Shown: in pieces, positions 40,191 through 46,721 of the stretch | How the letters are laid out: every line of letters starts with the position of its first letter | Position numbering within the stretch: the stretch's first letter is position 1 | NCBI GenBank assembly: GCA_014653535.1 | Contig: JACWEK010000006.1 | Location: forward strand, 1 to 46,721 | DNA from: Pelagibacterales bacterium SAG-MED43 | GTDB taxonomy: Bacteria; Pseudomonadota; Alphaproteobacteria; Pelagibacterales; Pelagibacteraceae | Length of the DNA: 46,721 bases | Reading direction: 5' to 3' | The notes under the pieces: generated by a model | What the model saw: only the letters and a program-made list of their open reading frames with translations | What the model was told of the DNA's origin: nothing | The model's database searches: none | Translations under genes and position numbers: made by a program

Positions 40191-42143
40191 TTGAACAAAC
40201 AACACAATAACTTAGCTAATTGCATAAGATTTTTATCTATTGATGCGGTTCAAAAAGCTAATTCTGGACACCCTGGAATGCCAATGGGTATGGCAGATGT
40301 TGTAACTGTATTATTTAAAAATTTTTTAAAATTTAACCCAAGGAACCCTGACTGGCTTAATAGAGATAGATTCATTTTGTCTGCTGGACACGGTTCAATG
40401 CTATTATATTCTTTGCTTTACCTAACTGGTTATAAAAGCATTTCTTTAAAAAATATAAAAGAATTTAGACAGCTTAAATCTATTTGTGCAGGACACCCTG
40501 AGTTTCATCCTAAAAGTGGGATCGAGACAACAACTGGTCCATTAGGCCAAGGTATTGGTAATGCGGTTGGACTCGCAATTGCTGAGTCCATTTTAGAAAA
40601 AAAAATAGGTAGTAACTTATTTAATCACAAAACCTATGTTCTTGCTGGTGATGGATGTTTAATGGAAGGAATTAGTCATGAAGCAATGAGTTTGGCTGGC
40701 CATCTTAAATTAAAAAATTTAGTAATGTTATTTGATAATAATTCAGTGTCTATTGACGGACCTACAAGTTTGGCTGTTTCTGATAATTTTAAAAAAAGAT
40801 TTGAAAGCTATGGTTGGAATTATTTGAATATAAATGGTCACAATACTGATGAGATTTTTAAAGCTTTACAGAAAGTACAAAATGCTAAAAAACCAACGGT
40901 GATATCTTGTAAAACAAAAATTGGCTTCGGATCACCAAATAAATCTGGAAAATCTTCTTCACATGGTAGTCCTTTGGGATTTGATGAAATTGAACTAGTC
41001 AGAAAAAAACTTAAGTGGAGATATAAACCTTTTGAAATACCAAAAAATTTACTTAAAGAGTGGAGGAAAATTGGTGAGAAAGGTTTGTCTTTAGAAAAAA
41101 AATGGAACAAGATCTACCATAAAAATAAATATAAAATTAATGAATTATTTAATCAAGATTTTTCTAAAGAATTGAAATCAGAGAAAATTGAATCAATTAA
41201 AGAGTTGAGTCCTCTTGCAACAAGAAAAGCTTCAGAAAAAACATTAATTAGATTAACAAAAAAAGTAAATGCATTAATTGGGGGTTCGGCTGATTTAGCT
41301 GGCTCCAACAATACTAAAACCAAATCCCATAAAATATTAGAACCTGGAAAATTTAAAGGAAATTATATTCATTATGGAGTTAGAGAGCATGCAATGGGAG
41401 CAATTATGAATGGACTTAAACTTCATAGTAAATTTATACCTTATGGTGGAACTTTTTTAATTTTTTCTGATTATTGTAAACCAGCAATAAGACTATCCGC
41501 TTTGATGGAACTACAAATTATTTATATAATGACACATGACTCGATTGGTTTAGGTGAAGATGGACCAACTCATCAACCGGTAGAACAATTATCAGGGTTA
41601 AGAGCAATACCAAATTTAAATGTATTAAGACCAGCAGATAGAATGGAAACAATTGAATGCTGGGAGATAGCTCTAAAAAGTAAAAACACTCCAAGTATAT
41701 TATCTTTAACTAGACAAAACCTTAAACCAATTAGAAAAAAATATTCAAATATCAATATGTGTTCTTTTGGGGCCTATGAGGTTTTAAGAACAGGTAAAAA
41801 GATTGATTTAACTATTTTAGCCAGTGGATCTGAAGTAAATCTAGCGGTTGAAACTAGCCATAAATTAGCCAAAGATAGAATATATTCCAAAGTTATATCC
41901 ATGCCATGTTTTAATCTTTTTGATAATCAAACAAAAAATTTTAGGGATAAAATTCTGAGAGAAACTAAAAATATTATATCTATTGAAGCTGCATCGACTG
42001 ATTGTTGGAAGAAGTATATTGGTATAAATGGATTATCTTTTGGAATTGATACATTTGGAAAAAGTGCGCCCTATAAAGATATCTATAAGCACTTTGGATT
42101 AACTGTACAAAATATTGTTAACAAATCAAAGAAATCAATATGA
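40191..42143 (+). CDS. tkt: transketolase
   Basis: Transketolase moves two-carbon units in the pentose phosphate pathway and needs thiamine diphosphate. The 650 residues have SIDAVQKANSGHPGMPMGMADV at the start, the TPP motif GDGCLMEGISHEAMSLAGHL and LFDNNSVSIDG, and in the second domain GVREHAMGAIMNGL with the catalytic Glu and LGEDGPTHQPVEQL. The start is a TTG. The stop overlaps the gap start (ATGA), making tkt-gap-pgk-fba a coupled series. Confidence 0.97.
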   Translation: MNKQHNNLANCIRFLSIDAVQKANSGHPGMPMGMADVVTVLFKNFLKFNPRNPDWLNRDRFILSAGHGSMLLYSLLYLTGYKSISLKNIKEFRQLKSICAGHPEFHPKSGIETTTGPLGQGIGNAVGLAIAESILEKKIGSNLFNHKTYVLAGDGCLMEGISHEAMSLAGHLKLKNLVMLFDNNSVSIDGPTSLAVSDNFKKRFESYGWNYLNINGHNTDEIFKALQKVQNAKKPTVISCKTKIGFGSPNKSGKSSSHGSPLGFDEIELVRKKLKWRYKPFEIPKNLLKEWRKIGEKGLSLEKKWNKIYHKNKYKINELFNQDFSKELKSEKIESIKELSPLATRKASEKTLIRLTKKVNALIGGSADLAGSNNTKTKSHKILEPGKFKGNYIHYGVREHAMGAIMNGLKLHSKFIPYGGTFLIFSDYCKPAIRLSALMELQIIYIMTHDSIGLGEDGPTHQPVEQLSGLRAIPNLNVLRPADRMETIECWEIALKSKNTPSILSLTRQNLKPIRKKYSNINMCSFGAYEVLRTGKKIDLTILASGSEVNLAVETSHKLAKDRIYSKVISMPCFNLFDNQTKNFRDKILRETKNIISIEAASTDCWKKYIGINGLSFGIDTFGKSAPYKDIYKHFGLTVQNIVNKSKKSI

Positions 42144-43147
42144 CTATAAAAGTTGGAATTAATGGAATGGGACGTATTGGAAGAATGGTTTTACGTTCTA
42201 TAATTGAGAGTAAGAATAAAAAAATCAAAATTATGCACATTAATAATCGAACAGGTCCAGAGGTTTGTGCGTCTTTAATAAAATATGACTCTATTCATGG
42301 TAAATTTAATTCTGAAATAAAATTTAATGATCATAATTTAACTATAAATAATCAAAAAATTTCATTTAGCCAAGAAACTAAAATAGAAAAAATAAATTGG
42401 AAAAAATTTGGTGTTGAATACGTGTTTGAATGTACAGGAAAATTTAACTCTAAAGAAGGACTTCTACCTCATTTAAAAAATGGTGCAAAAAAGGTAGTTG
42501 TTTCAGCGCCTTGTGAGGATGCAGATAATACAATTGTATTCGGTGTTAATGAAGACGAAATTCAGAAAAATGATAAAATAATTTCAGCAGCATCCTGTAC
42601 TACAAACTGCTTAGCTCCTGTAGTTTATGTTTTGCATAATAAATTTAGAATTGAAAAGGGATTTATGACGACCATACATTCTTTCACTAGTGATCAAAGA
42701 ATATTAGATAACTCACATAAAGATCCAAGAAGAGCTAGATCTGCAAGCCAGTCTATAGTGCCAACCTCTACCGGAGCTTCAAAAGCAATAGGTAAAATAA
42801 TACCTTCCTTAAAGGGAAAACTTGAAGGTATTGCTATGAGAGTACCAACACCAAATGTCTCTTTGGTGGAGCTAGTATTTTGCACCAAAGAGGATTTAAC
42901 CAAGGATAAAATTAATAAAACTTTTCAAGAGTACATAAAAAAACAAAAAAATTCTGTTTTAAATATTACATATGAAAAATTAGTTTCAGTTGATTTTAAC
43001 CATAATCCAGCTTCATCAATAATTGATGCATCTCTGACTAATGTAGTTGGAAAAAATATGGGAAAAATTTCAGCTTGGTACGATAATGAATGGGGTTTTT
43101 CAAATAGAATGTGCGATATTGTAGAATATATTCATAATATTTCTTAA
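42140..43147 (+). CDS. gap: glyceraldehyde-3-phosphate dehydrogenase
   Basis: GAPDH, 335 residues, has the N-terminal NAD site GINGMGRIGRMVLR, the active site SAASCTTNCLAPV with Cys153, IHSFTSDQRILD, SIVPTSTGASKAI and the C-terminal WYDNEWGFSNRM. It lacks an obvious preference for NADP. The start overlaps the tkt stop by 4 bases and the end shares bases with the pgk start. With pgk and fba it forms a glycolytic/gluconeogenic operon. Confidence 0.97.
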   Translation: MTIKVGINGMGRIGRMVLRSIIESKNKKIKIMHINNRTGPEVCASLIKYDSIHGKFNSEIKFNDHNLTINNQKISFSQETKIEKINWKKFGVEYVFECTGKFNSKEGLLPHLKNGAKKVVVSAPCEDADNTIVFGVNEDEIQKNDKIISAASCTTNCLAPVVYVLHNKFRIEKGFMTTIHSFTSDQRILDNSHKDPRRARSASQSIVPTSTGASKAIGKIIPSLKGKLEGIAMRVPTPNVSLVELVFCTKEDLTKDKINKTFQEYIKKQKNSVLNITYEKLVSVDFNHNPASSIIDASLTNVVGKNMGKISAWYDNEWGFSNRMCDIVEYIHNIS

Positions 43148-44325
43148 TGAAAATTATCCAAGATCTGCAAAACCTAGATGGCAAAAAAGTTTTATTAAGA
43201 TTAGATTTAAATGTTCCTTTAAAAGATCGTATAATTAAAGATGAAACAAGAATAAATAAGATACTACCAATTTTAAATTTTTTATTAGATAAAAAAGCTA
43301 AAGTAATAATTATATCTCATGTTGGTAGGCCAAATGGTAAAGTTAATCCAGAATTATCAATGAAACCCATTTGTAAAAATTTAGAAACAAAATTAAATAA
43401 AAAGATAAATTTCTTAACTGAAGATATTAGAAAAATTAAAGATAATGATTTATTTAAAAATTTAGATCAAAATATCTTAATTTTAGAGAATATTAGATTT
43501 TACCCAGAAGAAGAAGATAATAATATAGATTTTGCAAAACATTTGGCATCTTTTGGTGATGTTTATATTAATGATGCTTTTTCTTGCTCACATAGAGATC
43601 ATGCTTCAGTTGTAAATATTACAAAATTTTTACCCTCCTATGCAGGTCTTCAACTAAATTCTGAGATAAAAGCTCTTCAAAAAGTTACTACAGATATAAA
43701 AAAACCAATTACTTGTATAATTGGAGGATCTAAAATTTCTTCGAAAATTGGTATAATTGAAAATTTAATTCCAAAATTTGATAATATAATTTTTGTTGGT
43801 GCAATGGCTAATAATATTTTAAATTTTAAAAAAATTTCAATTGGTAAATCAATGTATGAAAAAAATTGTGATGCAATTATTGCAAAAATTTTTGAATTAT
43901 CTAATAGAAAACTTTGTTCGATTACATATCCTGAAGATGTAGTTATTGGAAAAGAACTTGGGGGCAAACCTATTATAAAAGATCTTGTAGATGTAAGTGA
44001 AACCGATATGATTTTAGATATTGGTCCAAAAACTATAAAAAAAATAGATAGTTTAATTAATTCTAGTAAAACTATTCTTTGGAATGGGCCAGCTGGTTAT
44101 TTTGAAAATCCTGATTTTGCTAATGGTAGTTATGAAATAGCCAAATCTATAGTTAGAAAATTTAAATCAAATTCAATTTATTCAGTTGCAGGGGGTGGGG
44201 ATACTATAGCGGTAATAAATAAAATTAATGCCATAAATGATTTCAATTTTGTTTCAACTGCAGGTGGAGCTTTTTTAGAATATCTTGAAGGAAAAGCGCT
44301 TCCTGGTATAAGCGCTCTTAAATAA
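43147..44325 (+). CDS. pgk: phosphoglycerate kinase
   Basis: PGK interconverts 1,3-bisphosphoglycerate and 3-phosphoglycerate with ADP/ATP. It is 392 residues, with RLDLNVPLKD near residue 18, ISHVGRP, LENIRFYPEEE, the SCSHRDHASV block, ILWNGPAGYFE and the C-terminal SVAGGGDTIA and STAGGAFLEYLEGKALPG. The fba gene follows after 3 bases. Confidence 0.97.
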   Translation: MKIIQDLQNLDGKKVLLRLDLNVPLKDRIIKDETRINKILPILNFLLDKKAKVIIISHVGRPNGKVNPELSMKPICKNLETKLNKKINFLTEDIRKIKDNDLFKNLDQNILILENIRFYPEEEDNNIDFAKHLASFGDVYINDAFSCSHRDHASVVNITKFLPSYAGLQLNSEIKALQKVTTDIKKPITCIIGGSKISSKIGIIENLIPKFDNIIFVGAMANNILNFKKISIGKSMYEKNCDAIIAKIFELSNRKLCSITYPEDVVIGKELGGKPIIKDLVDVSETDMILDIGPKTIKKIDSLINSSKTILWNGPAGYFENPDFANGSYEIAKSIVRKFKSNSIYSVAGGGDTIAVINKINAINDFNFVSTAGGAFLEYLEGKALPGISALK

Positions 44326-44328
44326 AAT

Positions 44329-45336
44329 ATGTCTGAACTAAATTCAATAGCATTAAAAATTTTATCTAAAGGTAAAGGTATACTTGCTGCAGATGAAAGC
44401 AACGCTACTATGACAAAAAGATTAGAATCTGTAAATATTTTGTCAACACCAGAAAATAGATTATCTTTTAGACAAGCTCTTTTCAGTTCTAGCAGCATGT
44501 CGAATTGTATTGGAGGTGTGATACTTTATGACGAAACTATAAAACAAAAAACATCAATTAATAAAAATATTCCAGAGCTAATTCAGTCAGTAAATTCTGT
44601 CCCTGGTATAAAAGTTGATACAGGTGCAAAAATTTTAGCCAATTCACCGAATGAAAAAATTACAGAAGGATTAGATGGGCTTAGAGATAGATTAAAAGAA
44701 TATTATAAACTTGGTGCGAGATTTACTAAATGGAGAGGCGTTTATAATATTACTAAAGAACATCCTAGTAAACTTGCAATATATTCAAACTCTCATGCGC
44801 TTGCGAGATATTCAGCATTGGTACAAGAATGTAATATGGTTCCAATAGTAGAGCCAGAAGTTTTAATGGATGGAAACCACTCAGCTCAAGATTGTTTTAC
44901 AAAAACTTCTGAGGTAATAAAGAGATGCTTTGAAGAATTGATATCACACAAGATAGATTTAACAGGTGTAATTTTAAAACCTAATATGATCTTAGCGGGA
45001 GCAGACTCTAATAAAAAAATTCATAGTAAAGAGGTTGCAAAATTAACATTGAAGTGTCTTAAGGACTCTGTCCCGATAGAAGTCCCTGGAATAGCTTTTC
45101 TGTCAGGAGGCCAATCAGAGATTGAGGCAACTGAAAATTTAAATTTAATCAACAAAGAGAATAACACTGACTTTATTATGTCTTATTCTTATGGAAGAGC
45201 CTTGCAACAAAGTGCACTGAAGCATTGGTCTAAGAATTTAGATGATATTGAGGGTACTCAAAAAGTGTTCAATCATAGAGCAAAAATGAATACTTTTGCA
45301 GCACAAGGCAAATGGTCTAAGGAACTTGAAAATTAA
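44329..45336 (+). CDS. fba: class I fructose-bisphosphate aldolase
   Basis: A Schiff-base (class I) aldolase of 335 residues, similar to the animal/plant form rather than the zinc class II type. It starts with KGKGILAADESNATMTKRL, contains GARFTKWRGVYNI, VEPEVLMDGNH, and ILKPNMIL, whose Lys (about 217) is the expected Schiff-base residue, and ends with SYGRALQQSALKHWS. It follows pgk closely and overlaps the next gene by 11 bases. Confidence 0.95.
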   Translation: MSELNSIALKILSKGKGILAADESNATMTKRLESVNILSTPENRLSFRQALFSSSSMSNCIGGVILYDETIKQKTSINKNIPELIQSVNSVPGIKVDTGAKILANSPNEKITEGLDGLRDRLKEYYKLGARFTKWRGVYNITKEHPSKLAIYSNSHALARYSALVQECNMVPIVEPEVLMDGNHSAQDCFTKTSEVIKRCFEELISHKIDLTGVILKPNMILAGADSNKKIHSKEVAKLTLKCLKDSVPIEVPGIAFLSGGQSEIEATENLNLINKENNTDFIMSYSYGRALQQSALKHWSKNLDDIEGTQKVFNHRAKMNTFAAQGKWSKELEN

Positions 45337-45940
45337 TAAAAAAAAGTTTCTATATCTGATTTCTCCAAATAAAATTTTAAAATCTTTTTATGGAGACTTA
45401 ATTAAAGTTCTTAAATCTAATAAAGTAAGTTTTTTTCAATTAAGGTTAAAAAAAGATAATCATAAAGATAAACTTAAAATAGCAAAAAAAATAAAGAAAA
45501 TTTGCCAGAAGTATAAAGTTAAACTTTTAATAAATGATGATCCTTTACTAGCTAAAAGAATTGATGCTGATGGTTGTCATTTAGGTCAAAAAGATATGAA
45601 TATTAAAGATGCAAGAAATTTATTAAAAAAAAAAATTATTGGAATTACTTGTCATAACTCATTAAAACTTGCCAAAATAGCTATAAGAAGTAACCCAGAT
45701 TATTTAGCATTTGGGGCTTTTAATGCATCAAAAACAAAAAAAGTTAAATTCAAAGCTAATGTAAATTTAATTAAAAAACTTAAAAAAACATCAAATATTC
45801 CAGTAGTGGCAATAGGTGGAATAAATAACCAAAATTATAAAAATCTTTTGTTGAACAAGTCAGACTTTTTAGCTATTTCAGGGTATATTTGGAATAATAA
45901 AAAGCTAAAACCACTAGAAGCAATTAGATTATTAAAATGA
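45326..45940 (+). CDS. thiE: thiamine-phosphate synthase family protein
   Basis: ThiE joins HMP-PP and HET-P to thiamine phosphate. The match covers FFQLRLK (QxRxK), LLINDDPLLAKRIDADGCHLGQKDM, GITCHNS and PVVAIGGI, all in the ThiE order on a TIM barrel. It is divergent, with GAFNASKTKKVKF in place of the common GPVFPTxTK region. I choose the TTG at 45326, which has AAGGA just before it and overlaps the fba stop by 11 bases (204 residues); another TTG at 45296 would add ten residues. It may be a ThiE-like or TenI-like protein. Confidence 0.75.
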   Translation: MKINKKKFLYLISPNKILKSFYGDLIKVLKSNKVSFFQLRLKKDNHKDKLKIAKKIKKICQKYKVKLLINDDPLLAKRIDADGCHLGQKDMNIKDARNLLKKKIIGITCHNSLKLAKIAIRSNPDYLAFGAFNASKTKKVKFKANVNLIKKLKKTSNIPVVAIGGINNQNYKNLLLNKSDFLAISGYIWNNKKLKPLEAIRLLK

Positions 45941-46497
45941 AAATAAATGCAAATGAAATAAGAGTTGGAATGCTTTTAGAATATAAGAATGATCTGTGGC
46001 AAGTTCTAAAAACTCAGCATGTAAAACCAGGTAAAGGCGGGGCTTTTGCTCAAATTGAAATGAAAAGTGTAAATAAAAATACCAAATTAAATGAAAGGTT
46101 TAGATCAAGTGAAACTATTGAAAAAGCATCGGTAGAAGAGAATAATTTTAACTATTTATATGAAGATGAGAATAATTATTTTTTTATGGATCCAAAATCA
46201 TTTGAACAAATTGATATTAAAAAAGATATTATAGGTAATAAAGGCAAATTACTGACTGAAAACTTAGAAGTGTCAGTTAATTTTTATAATGAAAAACCTA
46301 TTTCTGTTGATTTGCCTAATCAAGTAAACTGTAAAATTAAATCAACAGATGTTGCATTAAAAGGTCAAACTGTATCATCATCGTATAAACCTGCGATATT
46401 AGATAATGGATTAAATATTCAAGTTCCACCATTTATTGAGGATGGAGATGAAGTTATTGTTGATACAAGAGATCTAGAATACATAAAAAAAATTTAA
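45937..46497 (+). CDS. efp: elongation factor P
   Basis: EF-P rescues ribosomes stalled at polyproline stretches. The 186 residues form the usual three beta-barrel domains. The modified loop is HVKPGKGGAF with Lys33, the site of beta-lysylation where EpmA is present, and the C-terminal block includes VSVNFYNEKPISVDLPN. The ATG overlaps the thiE stop (ATGA). The next gene, suhB-like, begins 4 bases later. Confidence 0.96.
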   Translation: MKINANEIRVGMLLEYKNDLWQVLKTQHVKPGKGGAFAQIEMKSVNKNTKLNERFRSSETIEKASVEENNFNYLYEDENNYFFMDPKSFEQIDIKKDIIGNKGKLLTENLEVSVNFYNEKPISVDLPNQVNCKIKSTDVALKGQTVSSSYKPAILDNGLNIQVPPFIEDGDEVIVDTRDLEYIKKI

Positions 46498-46501
46498 ATT
46501 T

Positions 46502-46721
46502 GTGAACTCAATATCAGCAAATCTAAATATAATGATTAAGGCTAGTGAAAAAGCCTCAAAAGTTTTAATAAGAGATTTTGGTGAAATTGAAAAATTGCAA
46601 GTTTCCAAAAAAGGACCTTCAGATTTTGTAACCAATTCAGATCTAAAAGTAGAGAAAATCATTATTGAGGAGCTGAAAAAAGCTAAACCAAATTATTCCA
46701 TTATTAGTGAAGAGAATGGTA
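46502..46721 (+). CDS. suhB: inositol monophosphatase family protein (SuhB-like), 5' part
   Basis: The frame opens with GTG at 46502 and runs off the window end after 73 codons. The N-terminal residues show the IMPase pattern: SANLNIMIKASEKASKVLIRDFG, then KGPSDFVTNSDLKVEKIIIEEL and the metal-site start SIISEENG. These fit SuhB, which in E. coli also acts on rRNA transcription. It follows efp by 4 bases, the same order as seen in many alphaproteobacteria. A second possible start is the ATG at 46532. Confidence 0.85.
   Translation, partial: MNSISANLNIMIKASEKASKVLIRDFGEIEKLQVSKKGPSDFVTNSDLKVEKIIIEELKKAKPNYSIISEENG

Overview
The window looks like a contig from a SAR11-type marine alphaproteobacterium (Candidatus Pelagibacter or a close relative). 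This is inferred from a very AT-rich sequence, extreme compaction (most neighbouring genes overlap or lie a few bases apart), frequent TTG and GTG starts, an alphaproteobacterial circularly permuted two-piece tmRNA, and housekeeping gene orders typical of alphaproteobacteria (DUF4164-zapA-fau, xseB-ispA-dxs, tolQRAB-pal-cpoB). I could run no database search, so the genus-level placement is not proven.

Layout. 1-1.2 kb: the 5' part of hflK on the minus strand, cut by a 79-bp segment that is the exact reverse complement of 5000-5078, and a divergent mrp. 1.2-2.5 kb: thyX and, divergent from it, ssrA (tmRNA) with acceptor piece first, coding piece second and tag peptide ANESYALAA. 2.5-7.6 kb: the only clearly accessory region. 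It holds a minus-strand acyltransferase-3/SGNH protein and a plus-strand run of four overlapping genes: an arylsulfotransferase-like propeller, a 72-residue signal/membrane peptide, an unknown membrane protein and a PAPS-type sulfotransferase. It looks like a cell-surface modification cassette and is the best candidate here for an undescribed system. 7.6-14 kb: S49 peptidase, glyQ, glyS, ppdK. 14-19 kb: a polyprenyl diphosphate synthase, pdxH, aroC, dxs, ispA, xseB. 20-24 kb: Sua5, an ABC-2 exporter pair, tRNA-Arg(TCG), an RluD-type synthase, rpoH. 24-32 kb (minus): tilS, ftsH, folP, glmM, thiD, purA. 32-40 kb (minus): DUF4164, zapA, fau, ymdB, yebC, a MOC1/phage-like ruvC, tolQ, tolR, tolA, tolB, pal, cpoB, with a strong intrinsic terminator between pal and cpoB. 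40-46.7 kb (plus): tkt, gap, pgk, fba, thiE, efp and the start of an inositol-monophosphatase (suhB) gene that runs off the end.

How they work together. Central carbon genes (tkt-gap-pgk-fba plus ppdK) fit a reversible or gluconeogenic lower glycolysis. dxs, ispA and the long-chain prenyl synthase cover isoprenoid precursors and the quinone side chain. thyX, folP and fau are folate-linked. thiD and thiE cover late thiamine steps. Tol-Pal with CpoB handles outer-membrane constriction next to the division gene zapA. rpoH, ftsH, hflK, the S49 peptidase and tmRNA form a protein quality-control theme. Intergenic stretches of 300 bases or more without a feature are absent; the largest empty one is 4527-4747.
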